Shown: positions 1-8,800, counted from the first letter of the stretch. The stretch: 64,000 nucleotides of DNA from Coprococcus_C hominis (GCF_020687505.1 NZ_JAJEQT010000004.1); one strand, 5' to 3'. Made by a program: numbers and translations. Notes: generated by a model from the letters alone, not told the origin.

Positions 1-1
1 T

Positions 2-79
2 GAGCGTATTCAGTCAAGAATTCAGGAGTACAAAGAGTTCGGAACAATCTCCGACAACTACAAGGCTCCAACAGTATAA
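2..79 (+). CDS. C-terminal end of an unidentified gene (partial)
   Basis: An open frame enters from the left edge and gives 25 codons followed by TAA at 77-79. The tail is charged and ends in a YKAPTV sequence. I do not recognise the family from so short a piece. The frame is supported mainly by the strong hairpin terminator about 30 bases downstream (109-141), which is where the end of a transcription unit would be expected. The start and most of the protein lie outside the window. Confidence 0.5.
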   Translation, partial: ERIQSRIQEYKEFGTISDNYKAPTV

Positions 80-108
80 TTGGCAAGCAAGAATCGAACA
101 AATAAGAA

Positions 109-141
109 AAGCACAGTTCAAAGTTGAACTGTGCTTCTTTT
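109..141. terminator. Bidirectional rho-independent terminator
   Basis: A perfect 10-bp stem (GCACAGTTCA at 111-120 with TGAACTGTGC at 125-134) has a four-base loop. It is followed on the plus strand by a T-rich run and preceded by an A-rich run, so it can stop both the gene ending at 79 and the minus-strand gene ending at 175. Confidence 0.85.
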
Positions 142-174
142 ATTTTATACTGACGCGATTCTTGTTACGCTATG

Positions 175-942
175 TTACTCTACATAGACATAAACCTTGA
201 TCTGCTCGTCGTTTAAATTGTTCGTAAATGTTAAGATTGCCGTTCCCTTCTTGCCCGGGATCACACGCAGTCTCGCTACCGATGGTCCGACTGGAGAAGT
301 ATCCCATGCGAAGCTCGCAACATCCTCATCCGAGGACTCCACACTTACCTCGATATCACCGGAAATACATACACGCAGTACGGCTTCCTGTGGTGTCTGT
401 GCCTCTGTCGTTTCCGCACCTTCCTCTGATGTATCAGCCTCATTTGTCGTGAACTTCAGGAATGTATCACTGACAAACATATCCTCATGGCCTTGGGATG
501 GCACCGCATCCGTGAAGCTTGCCAGACCATCCATCGCCTCTTCCTTATCCTCAAGCGCGGTAATCTGCTTCTTATAGTCTTCTTCCTTATTCTGATAATC
601 CGAAATCGACGCTTTCAGAAGATCAATCTGGGACTGCAGCTCTGTGATCGCATCCTCCTGTTCCCGGATCTGTGACCGGAAATAATTGGCTGCCACATCG
701 CTTTCTGAAGCAATTGTATTTCGCTCATCGTTGGCTTTCTGTACTTTGTTACTGAAATAGAAGAATCCAAACACCAGACCACTTGCCAGAAATATCATAA
801 GCGCGATAGATATTCCGATATACAGCTTCGTATTCCCCCGCATTTTCTCACGGTCATATTCTTCATCTTCCAGCGGTTTTCCACAGCTGCTGCAGAACAA
901 TGCACCATCTTCATTTTCCGCTTTACAATGTTTACATATCAT
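175..942 (-). CDS. Membrane-anchored zinc-ribbon protein with coiled coil and Ig-like tail
   Basis: The 255-residue protein starts with a two-knuckle zinc ribbon (CKHC and CSSC within the first 22 residues). One transmembrane helix follows (about 41-66), then a long charged heptad-rich coiled coil (about 70-135), a Thr/Glu-rich linker and a C-terminal beta-rich segment (about 185-255) that reads like a bacterial Ig-like domain. The ribbon should be cytoplasmic and the coiled coil and tail outside. No enzymatic motif is visible. A ribosome site (AGGAG) precedes the ATG, and a promoter-like element lies at 994-1022. It appears to be a single-gene unit ended by the hairpin at 109-141. Function unknown; a surface sensor or scaffold is only inference. 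Confidence 0.8.
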   Translation of the reverse strand: MICKHCKAENEDGALFCSSCGKPLEDEEYDREKMRGNTKLYIGISIALMIFLASGLVFGFFYFSNKVQKANDERNTIASESDVAANYFRSQIREQEDAITELQSQIDLLKASISDYQNKEEDYKKQITALEDKEEAMDGLASFTDAVPSQGHEDMFVSDTFLKFTTNEADTSEEGAETTEAQTPQEAVLRVCISGDIEVSVESSDEDVASFAWDTSPVGPSVARLRVIPGKKGTAILTFTNNLNDEQIKVYVYVE

Positions 943-993
943 AATCTATACAACTCCTGTTTTCAAATTTGAATCGTACGACATATTTCCCTT

Positions 994-1022
994 ATGATAC
1001 CCTTTTTTTCTCTATTTGTCCA
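994..1022 (-). promoter_or_regulatory. Predicted sigma-70-type promoter for the zinc-ribbon gene
   Basis: Read on the minus strand: TGGACA (-35) at 1017-1022, a 17-base spacer, and TATCAT (-10) at 994-999. It lies about 50 bases upstream of the ATG at 942 and within the gap after the protease gene stop at 1067. Confidence 0.5.
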
Positions 1023-1066
1023 GTATCAGCATGATATCCATCCAACTATCCTGTTATCCGGTCTGC

Positions 1067-2896
1067 TTAGCCGCGCAGGGCCTCAAAAGCACGTGATATA
1101 TCCAGCACACCCCATCCCCACGCAGGGTTTGGATATGCAATATCGACAACTGTCCGCGCACCGCGAATCAAAATCTGCCGGATCACTTCGGTATTCATCC
1201 CATAATAATTGCCACGCACGATGCCCCATTCGAGGAAAAGTGCCGCCGCCCCGGCGGTCAATGCAGCCCCGACACTCGTACCGCTCCGGCGCACGAACAG
1301 CGGTCGCGTCCCACTGCCTCCCGCAAGCAGCCCCGCCACACGCACGGCTGGCGCCGCAAAATCCGGCTGAATCCGTCCTTTTCTGGTATAGCCACGGCTG
1401 GATTCCACATACAACGAATTATCCAGATGATTGTACCCGGCTACAGTTATCGTCCCACGCGCATTCGCAGGCGCACACAGGATCACTTCTGGATCTGGCC
1501 GTGAAAACCGCGTATTGCCGCCCAAAAATTGACGGATCGGCAGCCATGCATCGTACCCTGCTGGAAAGCTGCTGTAATTCTCTGTCACTTCAATCCGCCA
1601 GATACCGGGCGCAGGCTTCTCAAACCGCAGCAGGATAAACGGATCACCCGAATTGTTCTCGACCACTACACTTTCCGCATACAACGTCGTTCCCTCATAC
1701 AAATATGTAATCATTCCAGAACTGTCACGGTTCGGAAAAAGCTGATCAAACCGCTGCCCAGTCGGGGAATATACCGCTATCTGGTACAGACTTGGCGCAC
1801 GCCCCCAGATCTCCGTGCAAAAACCCGGATTCTCATCTTCCACATAGATCTCCATCTCATTTCTTACCGTCCGTGTCCGCGGCTGTGAGATCCCGTTCTG
1901 ATTGCCCAGATTGATCGTAGACAGGCTTGCAAAATGCCCGCCTGTGCCAAGCTCATTTCCAGCACTTCCGACCACGCAGATTCCCGGCAGTGTCACAACC
2001 GTATCCAGATAAAGCTCCAGATTCAGATTCCCATTGTGATCACCCTGATTCGTCCCCAGTCCCAGACAGATTACAAGCGGTTTCCCCAGCTCCATCGCCT
2101 TGTTAATCAGGTATTTCACGCCAAGTATGATGTCCGCCTCCGAATAACATGGAACGCCATCTGGAATCAGGAAGAAATCTCGCAGACGCTGCTTTGCCTG
2201 CTTTAATTTCACCATGATAATATCCGACTCCGGTGCCACACCGGAAAATATATCATCCCCATCCAGATAGGTGTTCCCGGCAGCCACCGATGCCAGAAAC
2301 GTACCGTGCCCGTCCGTATCCCGGCTTGGTACAATCTGATACGGCTGTTCCGTCTGTATCGCCAGATTCAACAACTCCTGCGGATACTCCCTGCCATATC
2401 CAAAGATTGGGCGCGTATCAATTTCCTCGCTCTGCATAGACATATTTTGTCCACCCGCTTCATATGCCGCCTGTGTCTGATCCCAGATCGCCGTTACCCT
2501 GCATGTACCATCTGCTCTGCGGAACAACGGATTCGCAAAGTCGATACCTGTATCAATAAACCCGACCAGCACATCTTTTCCCGAAAGCGACAACCCCGGC
2601 ACCGTCTGGACTGCCCCAATTCCAATCCCGTGCAACGCAGATGTATCCATCAAACCAAAGCATTTCGGTATCCGATCATACCCCAACCCAAATAATATAT
2701 CTGTCGAAAGCGGAGCCCCAGATGTGTCCAAGGCACTGCGATACGCTACAAGAAACTGACTGTTAATAATCGTTCTGCAGTCTGGCTGTAAGATCTGCAT
2801 CTCCCCCGCCAGATTGTTATCATATTTTACAAGGAAATCAAGCACATCCTCATCATATATGTAGGCGCCACACGCCGAATCATACAGACTATCCAT
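1067..2896 (-). CDS. Subtilisin-like serine protease (S8 family, Csp-like)
   Basis: The 609-residue protein is a peptidase of the subtilase fold. The catalytic triad is visible: Asp115 in the GFIDTG block, His197 in the DGHGT block and Ser541 in the SGTSVGAA block. The oxyanion Asn is in the SAGNE segment (about 311-315). A large insertion (about 335-470) between the Asn and Ser blocks is predicted to form a beta-rich domain, as seen in clostridial Csp-type subtilases. No signal peptide or classical long prodomain is present; the first 90 residues may act as a short prosegment. Start: ATG with an unusually strong GGGGGAG site 5-6 bases upstream. In spore formers Csp proteases process germination proteins, but many Lachnospiraceae carry several related genes of unknown role. 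Preceded by the terminator of the ChW gene, so probably separately transcribed. Confidence 0.9.
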   Translation of the reverse strand: MDSLYDSACGAYIYDEDVLDFLVKYDNNLAGEMQILQPDCRTIINSQFLVAYRSALDTSGAPLSTDILFGLGYDRIPKCFGLMDTSALHGIGIGAVQTVPGLSLSGKDVLVGFIDTGIDFANPLFRRADGTCRVTAIWDQTQAAYEAGGQNMSMQSEEIDTRPIFGYGREYPQELLNLAIQTEQPYQIVPSRDTDGHGTFLASVAAGNTYLDGDDIFSGVAPESDIIMVKLKQAKQRLRDFFLIPDGVPCYSEADIILGVKYLINKAMELGKPLVICLGLGTNQGDHNGNLNLELYLDTVVTLPGICVVGSAGNELGTGGHFASLSTINLGNQNGISQPRTRTVRNEMEIYVEDENPGFCTEIWGRAPSLYQIAVYSPTGQRFDQLFPNRDSSGMITYLYEGTTLYAESVVVENNSGDPFILLRFEKPAPGIWRIEVTENYSSFPAGYDAWLPIRQFLGGNTRFSRPDPEVILCAPANARGTITVAGYNHLDNSLYVESSRGYTRKGRIQPDFAAPAVRVAGLLAGGSGTRPLFVRRSGTSVGAALTAGAAALFLEWGIVRGNYYGMNTEVIRQILIRGARTVVDIAYPNPAWGWGVLDISRAFEALRG

Positions 2897-2910
2897 CGCT
2901 CCCCCAACGC

Positions 2911-2943
2911 AAAAATCCCCTCAGCAAAATATATGCTGAGGGG
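2911..2943 (-). terminator. Rho-independent terminator of the ChW-repeat gene
   Basis: A 10-bp perfect stem (CCCCTCAGCA at 2917-2926 with TGCTGAGGGG at 2934-2943) has a 7-base loop, followed on the minus strand by five T. It lies just before the ribosome site of the protease gene, so any read-through would be needed for co-transcription. Confidence 0.85.
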
Positions 2944-2956
2944 CCTTTCTGTATGT

Positions 2957-5920
2957 TTATTTTGCAATATAGGACGCGCGAACCGAAGTAATACCGCCGT
3001 AATTTTTCGCTGGTGCCGCCTGTCCCTTTGGAACTAAAATGATCTGAATGCCTTCCAGACGCTTTGCATAACCGGCTGTACCGGATGGTGCACCATTCTT
3101 CGCCCAATCAAGCCAGCCAAATGACTGTGCATGCACACGATAGTAAATGTCATAATGCTTTGCCATTTCACCGGTCAAATTGATTCGGATTGCTTCGAGA
3201 CGTTTTGCCTCGCCACTCGTACCACTCATCACGCCATTCTTCCGCCATGTCGACTGGTTGTTCTCATTTCCCTGCCAGCCATAGCTCTGTACATGTGTTG
3301 TATACACGATGTCTCCGCTGTACTGCTGGTTAGAAAGACGGATATTGATACCCTCCAGCCGCTTTGCCTGACCACTTGTACCACTCATCTGACCATTGTA
3401 CTTCCATGCCTGCCAGCCGTAGCTCTGCACATGGGTACGGTAGGTCACGTTTGTCTGTACTCCACCTGCAATCTGCGGATCAGCATTGGATGTATTCTTT
3501 GCATTTACAACCGGAGACGTACCCGCCTTCGCATAATAGCCAAGCGCATATGCGGAATTGATATTTCCCATTCTCGTATTGAAGGAAGCACCTTTCTTTA
3601 CAACCACAATCTGGATTCCCTCCAGACGTTTTGCATAACCGGCTGTTCCTGATGGTGCGCCATTCTTCACCCAGCCGAGCCAACCGTAGCTTTGCGCATG
3701 CACGCGATAATATACATCGTATTTGCCTGCATCCGAACCTGTCAGCTGAATCTTGATTGCTTCGAGACGTTTTGCCTCGCCCTCTGTTCCGTTCATCTCG
3801 CCATTGGCAGACCACGGCAGCCAGCCATAGCTCTGACAATGTGTTGTATACTGGATTCCCAGATTATCATTGCCCGTCACACGAATCTTGATACCTTCCA
3901 GGCGCTTCGCTTTTCCGCTCGTTCCTGCCATCGCACCATTTGTAAACCATGTCTTTGCATCATTCTCATTTCCCTGCCAGCCAAACGTCTGCACATGGGT
4001 TGTATACCGCACGGTTACAGCTGGTGTAACCGGCTGACTTGGTGTTGGATCTGGTGTTGGTGTTGGATCTGGTGTTGGTGTTGGGTTCGGCGTTGGCGTT
4101 GGATCCGGGTTTGGTGTCGGATCTGGATTCGGATCTGGATTCGGATTTGGATCCGGATCCGGTGTTTCTGAAGAATCGGCCTTCTTCACTGTCACGGCAA
4201 AAGAATCCTTGGCCCCCTGCCCATCCTTTGCTGTTACTGTGATCGTCGCTGTACCTGCCGCCTTTGCTGTCACGGTTCCGTTCTCATCTACGGATGCAAC
4301 ACTTGGATTGGATGAAGTCCAGGCTACCGCCTTGTTGGCAGCGTTATCCGGTACCACTCGCAAATCCTCAACCGTATATGACTCTCCCACCGTCATGGTT
4401 TTCTTGCCACCTACAATCGTAATTGTCGACACCTTAACCAGTTTCGGGAGATTTTCTATGTCTTCACTATATCCACATGTTTTACAAACATGATATTTCT
4501 TTCCCGCCTGCTCATACGTTGGATTGATTGTCTGCACCGCTCCATATACATGAGAAGTGCAAAGGTTTATCTTATTGTAAGTTTCCTGCCCCTTATAATT
4601 CGCAGTATCCGAAGTAACATAACATAGATCACCATCTATAAATCCAAGTCCATATATATAGGTTCCCTTTGCAGTGTCTGATGGCAATGTGAATATCGTT
4701 TTCGTCGTTCCAGTTGAGATGCTATACTGTTCAATCGTTGTCGGTGTTGAGAAATAAATCACACCATTTCGTGCCGCCATACGTCCGAAATAAGCCGTCC
4801 ACACGCCATTGTCTGCAGTTGTCCATTTCGCGTATGCCGGTCCATATAAACAGGTAGTTGTCTGGCTTGCATAATTATACTTGGAAATCTGATATTTCGC
4901 GCTACGATCAGCTGCCACATATGCGCCATCCAGATAATACCAGTTTCCATTGTATGGATACATATATGTCTGCACACCACTCCAGAATCCACTCTCATAG
5001 CGGCTGTCAGTTGCTTTGGTATAGGTATAGCCATACGGAACACTCGTTACATAATCCGTCCGATCGCTATCCAAAGACAACAAGGTTGCATCCGAAATCA
5101 TAAAATACGTATGCTTCACCCTTCCGAGATTGTCCCATGTCGGATCATCCCATGTGGCATCCATGTGATACCACTGATTGTTCAGATATACGGCATTCCA
5201 CGCATGATTTGCAGCCTCACTTGAAACATAACCGCAGACAATATTCTGGCGTTTCATCAGATACATGAACGTCAGTGCATATCCCTGACAAACCGCCTTC
5301 TTCTTAACAAGTGTGCCATAGATATTATAATCATCGCTCGACAAAGAATTTGATAAATAATTCTCATAATCATACGTTACATCTGTCACAAGGTAATCAT
5401 GATATGCAAGCGCAATCTCCACATCATTCAACCCGGTTGTATCAATCGCAGCTTCCATCTTCGCAACTTCTGCATCAATCTCCGCTTTCATAGAAGTAAT
5501 CTGTGCCTTCGTATAATTATATGTAATGATCAATTTTGTAACATTACTTTGGTTATCCAGATAATAACGAAATCCACCCGATACATAAAACAACTGTGGA
5601 TTCATGTTCAAAATACCGTGTATAACATCTCCCACATTGGTTGTTGTCAATCCATAGCCTGTCACATCTATGGTATCCTGCAGCTTCTCCATCGCAGCCA
5701 CAATCGCTGTATCATGTGAATGGTCATAACTGCTGTCCGCAACCGCGTCGCTTGCTTCCAGCAAACCGCCCTCCGACAGCAGTCCGCTTCCATCCTCATG
5801 AACAATCTGCGTTGCCTCCTGCAACGGCTCGTCCAGCTCTGCCGCAACTCCTGTCACAGTATTTGCCAGCAGCATCACAAGCACAAGCAAATACGTAAAT
5901 AGTTTCTTTCCTCTTTTCAT
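2957..5920 (-). CDS. Secreted transglutaminase-like protein with Big2 domain and six ChW repeats
   Basis: An N-terminal signal peptide (MKRGKK followed by a hydrophobic stretch to a VAA site) leads to a mature surface or secreted protein. The domain order is: helical region (about 50-160), transglutaminase/protease-like core with Cys in a KKAVCQGYA block, His in AANHAWN and Asp in MDATWDD (a plausible Cys-His-Asp triad), a beta-propeller-like stretch, a Big2 Ig-like domain (WTSSNPSVASVD), a Pro/Asp/Asn/Thr linker, then six ChW repeats (YTTHVQSYGW...AKRLEGI) in two sets of three. ChW repeats are typical of clostridial surface proteins. An earlier in-frame GTG at 5983 exists, but the ATG at 5920 is preferred: it follows GGAGAGG and begins the signal peptide. 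Likely role: wall or host-matrix protein binding, crosslinking or cleavage; the exact activity is inferred. Confidence 0.9.
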   Translation of the reverse strand: MKRGKKLFTYLLVLVMLLANTVTGVAAELDEPLQEATQIVHEDGSGLLSEGGLLEASDAVADSSYDHSHDTAIVAAMEKLQDTIDVTGYGLTTTNVGDVIHGILNMNPQLFYVSGGFRYYLDNQSNVTKLIITYNYTKAQITSMKAEIDAEVAKMEAAIDTTGLNDVEIALAYHDYLVTDVTYDYENYLSNSLSSDDYNIYGTLVKKKAVCQGYALTFMYLMKRQNIVCGYVSSEAANHAWNAVYLNNQWYHMDATWDDPTWDNLGRVKHTYFMISDATLLSLDSDRTDYVTSVPYGYTYTKATDSRYESGFWSGVQTYMYPYNGNWYYLDGAYVAADRSAKYQISKYNYASQTTTCLYGPAYAKWTTADNGVWTAYFGRMAARNGVIYFSTPTTIEQYSISTGTTKTIFTLPSDTAKGTYIYGLGFIDGDLCYVTSDTANYKGQETYNKINLCTSHVYGAVQTINPTYEQAGKKYHVCKTCGYSEDIENLPKLVKVSTITIVGGKKTMTVGESYTVEDLRVVPDNAANKAVAWTSSNPSVASVDENGTVTAKAAGTATITVTAKDGQGAKDSFAVTVKKADSSETPDPDPNPNPDPNPDPTPNPDPTPTPNPTPTPDPTPTPDPTPSQPVTPAVTVRYTTHVQTFGWQGNENDAKTWFTNGAMAGTSGKAKRLEGIKIRVTGNDNLGIQYTTHCQSYGWLPWSANGEMNGTEGEAKRLEAIKIQLTGSDAGKYDVYYRVHAQSYGWLGWVKNGAPSGTAGYAKRLEGIQIVVVKKGASFNTRMGNINSAYALGYYAKAGTSPVVNAKNTSNADPQIAGGVQTNVTYRTHVQSYGWQAWKYNGQMSGTSGQAKRLEGINIRLSNQQYSGDIVYTTHVQSYGWQGNENNQSTWRKNGVMSGTSGEAKRLEAIRINLTGEMAKHYDIYYRVHAQSFGWLDWAKNGAPSGTAGYAKRLEGIQIILVPKGQAAPAKNYGGITSVRASYIAK
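2990..4017 (-). repeat. Six ChW repeats in two triads
   Basis: Each unit of about 50 codons carries the pattern Y-T/R-x-H-x-Q-S-Y/F-G-W, a variable loop, NG, GT-x-G-x-AKRLE-x-I. The order is A-B-C, a spacer of about 50 residues, then A'-B'-C'. Repeats C and C' share the ending GAPSGTAGYAKRLEGIQI, so the second triad looks like a duplication of the first. Confidence 0.85.
4020..4168 (-). repeat. Low-complexity Pro-Asp/Asn/Thr linker
   Basis: GGT/GGA-rich dipeptide-coding tandem sequence encodes a PDPNP/PTP-type extended linker between the Big2 domain and the ChW repeats. Such tracts span the cell wall or separate domains and can change length by slippage. Confidence 0.85.
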
Positions 5921-6063
5921 GTAACCCTCTCCTTTACTACATCCTGTTTTCAATTTTACCCATACATTCATTACAGTTCTCACTAATAAAACATTAACAT
6001 ATATTGGGGGTTATGCAAAGAGAAAGTTTTGAAGATTTTTAAGGCGGAGAATCATATGCATGT

Positions 6064-6113
6064 AAAAAATCAGGAGCGACAGCCCTATACAAATATAGGA
6101 TATGTCACTCCTT
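6064..6113 (-). terminator. Rho-independent terminator of the ASCH/GNAT unit
   Basis: A long hairpin pairs AGGAGCGACA (6072-6081) with TGTCACTCCT, with an inner CCTATA/TATAGG helix. It is followed on the minus strand by a run of six T. It lies directly after the stop of the ASCH gene. Confidence 0.8.
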
Positions 6114-6117
6114 CCAT

Positions 6118-6501
6118 TCACACGCAAGCATCTTCAATATACTGAAAAGATTGTGGTGCATTACTTATTCCATATTCTTTTAATTCTTTAGGCGAAGCAT
6201 ACTTTACAACATTTTTTAACTTATATGCTACTGCTTGATCCCGGTTTTCATAATATTGATTGAAAAATGATTTATCAATACCCGATTTTTCCTCTGTTTT
6301 CTCCCAAATCACTTCTGGCGAATCAATCAAAACATCCTCCACTTCGGCTTCCCCAACAACCCGCATAATAGGATTCGTAGAGTAAATTAAGATCTTATCT
6401 ACATGCCTTTTGCACGCCTTTTTACGGAACTCATATCTCTTGGTTCCATTCATTATATTTTCTACATGAATAGGATTAATTGATAATAATATCGCACACA
6501 T
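6118..6501 (-). CDS. ASCH (PUA-like) domain protein
   Basis: About 127 residues. The N-terminal pattern ILLSINP-x(6)-IMNGTKRYEFRKK matches the ASCH/PUA-like fold, in which the conserved G-K-x-x-E-x-R segment lines an RNA- or nucleotide-binding cleft. The middle region (RVVGEAEVEDVL) is the usual beta-strand core. Start: an ATG at 6519 also exists, but it has no ribosome site; the ATG at 6501 is preceded by AAGGAGA at the right distance, so it is chosen. The neighbour on the 5' side also carries an ASCH-like tail, suggesting the pair acts in the same process. Molecular function of the family is mostly unknown; some members bind or process modified nucleosides or RNA. Confidence 0.8.
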   Translation of the reverse strand: MCAILLSINPIHVENIMNGTKRYEFRKKACKRHVDKILIYSTNPIMRVVGEAEVEDVLIDSPEVIWEKTEEKSGIDKSFFNQYYENRDQAVAYKLKNVVKYASPKELKEYGISNAPQSFQYIEDACV

Positions 6502-6575
6502 TATTTTTCTCCTTTTCATTTTTTTTAATTATATCTCAATAACATTCAATTTGCAACCTTTGGCAAACATTTGTT

Positions 6576-7634
6576 CTATCTTTTTAACAAATGCATAACA
6601 CTTCCCCTTCTAGCAATCTCAAAGAATTGACTATCATTCAATTTAAAAAATCCCCAATATGAATCGCGGTCTAATCCAATTTCCTCTATCAAATCATGTC
6701 GAACTATCCTTTTCCTCAGCGCACCATTATATGTCATTTTTATTGCTTTACATCTACCCTTATTGTACCAATATCTTAAATCTTTTTTGTCAAATACACT
6801 ATACTTACTTGCATAATTATAAAATTCGTCAAAACTGCCGAATTCTCCCTGTGTTTTTACATCCTCAACAACACATATAGACGTTACAACGGAGGAATAT
6901 TCTGCGCTTCTCCCATCTTCACCAGTTCTATACAACACCACAATGTCTCCATAATTCAAATTCTCTACGCCATCCATACTGCACACATAAATTTTATGTA
7001 TGGAATTTGTATATGATACATCTTTTATTATGCTTTTATTCTCTGTCGTTAATATCGAATCCGGAAACATGATCGAATGATATTTCGGATAAATACTTAG
7101 TAAATACTTCTTTGCTGTGCTCACATCTACATAAGGAAAGTCTTTGTTTATTTCCCCTGTAATTATTCCCATTTTCTTTAAGTAAACGTTTTCTCTTTGC
7201 GCGCCCTCTCCTTTAACTCCATATTGTTCAAACCCAAATTTTTGAACCAAACTGATCAACGAACTGTGTTTTTCATAAATGGTTACGTAACATACATCAA
7301 CTGCTTCATTTATTGCATAATCCATAATTATCTTAATAAACTGTTCTCCCATTTTAGTTCCATGCGCCTCGATTTTAAATGTTCCCACCTTTAGTATCCT
7401 TTCGGCATGAATATTGGGTTCTACATCATTTACACACTGATATTCCATTTTTAAATATAAAAGACCTATCAGGTTTGCATTTTCATACTGCGCAAATGCA
7501 GGCTCATCTTTTTTTCTTCCAAACCAATCATCAAATCCTGGATAATCTCTTTTAAGTGAATCAAAAAAAGGATCGTGTAAATCAATTTCTGAAAATTTCT
7601 TGCGTATAATATTATTCAATATGTTTTCCTCCAT
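6576..7634 (-). CDS. GNAT acetyltransferase fused to an ASCH/PUA-like domain
   Basis: 352 residues. Residues about 45-150 form a GNAT N-acyltransferase domain (strand patterns around NLIGLLYLKMEYQ, acetyl-CoA-binding region near EAHGTKMGEQFIK, and LVQKFGFEQYG). The C-terminal half (about 210-350) has GDIVVLYRTG, VTSICVVED and RCKAIKMTYNGALR, which resemble an ASCH/EVE-like beta barrel. It probably acetylates a protein or small molecule, with the barrel binding RNA or nucleotide. The ATG at 7634 lacks a ribosome site; a GGAGGA lies just inside the frame and would serve a TTG start at 7619, so the true start may be five codons shorter. Spacing to the downstream ASCH gene (74 bases) and the shared terminator suggest one unit. 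Confidence 0.75.
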   Translation of the reverse strand: MEENILNNIIRKKFSEIDLHDPFFDSLKRDYPGFDDWFGRKKDEPAFAQYENANLIGLLYLKMEYQCVNDVEPNIHAERILKVGTFKIEAHGTKMGEQFIKIIMDYAINEAVDVCYVTIYEKHSSLISLVQKFGFEQYGVKGEGAQRENVYLKKMGIITGEINKDFPYVDVSTAKKYLLSIYPKYHSIMFPDSILTTENKSIIKDVSYTNSIHKIYVCSMDGVENLNYGDIVVLYRTGEDGRSAEYSSVVTSICVVEDVKTQGEFGSFDEFYNYASKYSVFDKKDLRYWYNKGRCKAIKMTYNGALRKRIVRHDLIEEIGLDRDSYWGFFKLNDSQFFEIARRGSVMHLLKR

Positions 7635-7852
7635 TTTAATTTGTTTATACTATATCAATTTTCATTTGGAACAGGTTGTTATGAAAACTTTGATAACCAC
7701 ATACGAAATTATAGATATTTACAGAATAACTGTATTCTCCTCTAGAATCCCTATCCCCCAAAATACTGATATAAGTTTTAATCTCCCCTATTAAAACTTA
7801 TATTATATATATTACACATCTCGACAAATATATCAAGGAATTTCGACAAATT

Positions 7853-7886
7853 CAAAAAAGATCTGATGTATAAAACATCAGATCTT
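7853..7886 (-). terminator. Terminator of rmlA copy 1
   Basis: A 12-bp stem (AAGATCTGATGT with ACATCAGATCTT) around a short A-rich loop, with T runs on both sides, so it can work in either direction. It is located immediately after the stop of the minus-strand rmlA1 gene. Confidence 0.85.
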
Positions 7887-8800
7887 TTTATATAACTATC
7901 AACTCATCTCAACGCATCCAGATATTTTCCATCCAAAACATCTTTCAAGTACTGTCCATACTGATTCTTCTTCAGAAGCTCGTACACTTCCAGTACCTCT
8001 TCCTTGCTGATCCAACCATTCAGATATGCGATCTCTTCCAGACACGCAATCTTACGATGCTGATGCGTCTCCATCGTCTTTACGAAGTTCGTTGCATCAA
8101 CCAGGCTCTCATGTGTACCTGTATCCAGCCATGTGAAGCCCTGTCCAAGCAATTCTACATTCAGATTTCCCTTCTCCAGATAAATCCGGTTCAAATCGGT
8201 AATCTCCAGCTCTCCACGTGCAGACGGCTTCAGATTCTTCGCATACTCTACAACATGATTATCATAGAAGTAAAGACCGGTTACACAGTAATTGCTCTTC
8301 GGCTGTGCAGGCTTCTCTTCGATTGAGATTGCCTTTCCATCCTGATCAAACTCTACAATACCAAAACGCTCCGGATCATCTACATAATAGCCAAATACTG
8401 TAGCGCCCTTTCCGCTCTCTGCATTCTCCACAGCCGCCTTCAGGCGCTTCTTCAAACCATGTCCAGCAAAAATATTATCGCCCAATACCATTGCCACAGA
8501 ATCGTCACCAATGAAATCTGCACCAATGATAAACGCCTGCGCCAGTCCATCCGGTGATGGCTGCACTGCATAAGTCAGATTCACGCCAAACTGATGTCCA
8601 TCTCCCAGCAGCTCCTCAAAACGCGGTGTATCTGCCGGTGTTGAGATAATCAGAATATCCCGAATGCCTGCATTCATAAGTACAGACATCGGATAATAAA
8701 TCATCGGCTTGTCATAAATCGGGAGCAACTGCTTCGATGTTACTCTGGTCAATGGATATAAACGTATACCGGAACCTTCGGTCAAAATTAATCCCTTCAT
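7875..8800. repeat. Direct repeat, left copy (rmlA1 and 3' flank)
   Basis: Nearly identical to 11352-12277 in the same orientation. The repeat covers the whole rmlA gene except its first dozen codons, which differ strongly, and continues about 30 bases beyond the stop (CAGATCTTTT and the ATAACTATCAACT-like stretch). The visible differences along the shared part are scattered and synonymous. Confidence 0.85.
7904..8800 (-). CDS. rmlA1: Glucose-1-phosphate thymidylyltransferase, copy 1, altered nucleotide-binding signature
   Basis: RmlA makes dTDP-glucose from dTTP and glucose-1-phosphate, the first step to dTDP-rhamnose and dTDP-Fuc4N. The 298-residue protein is identical to copy 2 (11381-12277) from residue 13 to the end. 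The first twelve residues differ at four positions: the expected LAGGSGTR signature reads LTEGSGIR. A Gly that packs against the dTTP phosphates is Glu, and the signature Thr is Ile. The ribosome site is also poor (no AGGAGG-like sequence before ATG), unlike copy 2. The catalytic Lys block (KQLLPIYDKP) and the C-terminal half are intact. It probably has little or no normal activity, or altered binding. It could be a decaying or regulatory copy, or a recombination partner. There is no frameshift, so it is not called a pseudogene. Confidence 0.85.
   Translation of the reverse strand: MKGLILTEGSGIRLYPLTRVTSKQLLPIYDKPMIYYPMSVLMNAGIRDILIISTPADTPRFEELLGDGHQFGVNLTYAVQPSPDGLAQAFIIGADFIGDDSVAMVLGDNIFAGHGLKKRLKAAVENAESGKGATVFGYYVDDPERFGIVEFDQDGKAISIEEKPAQPKSNYCVTGLYFYDNHVVEYAKNLKPSARGELEITDLNRIYLEKGNLNVELLGQGFTWLDTGTHESLVDATNFVKTMETHQHRKIACLEEIAYLNGWISKEEVLEVYELLKKNQYGQYLKDVLDGKYLDALR

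Noticed and set aside
994..1638. A 214-codon open frame on the plus strand opposite the subtilase
   Set aside because: It is antisense to a clear S8 protease with a full triad, has no ribosome site and no recognisable domain.
2889..3107. Short minus-strand frame joining the ChW end and the protease leader
   Set aside because: It is out of frame with both genes, and lies across the terminator.
4020..4168. Short tandem repeats that might be taken for a CRISPR or minisatellite
   Set aside because: Unit length is only 6-12 bases and it encodes the in-frame linker; no unique spacers.
3692..4171. Open frame on the plus strand through the repeated GGTGTTGGATCT region
   Set aside because: It is the antisense of the Pro-rich linker; the low complexity, Trp/Cys-rich protein is an artefact.
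6118..7634. GNAT toxin-antitoxin pair
   Set aside because: No small RHH/HTH antitoxin lies beside the GNAT gene, and the protein is about twice the size of TacT-like toxins.
7904..8800. rmlA1 as a pseudogene
   Set aside because: The frame is fully intact and identical to the canonical protein from residue 13, so decay by frameshift is not shown.
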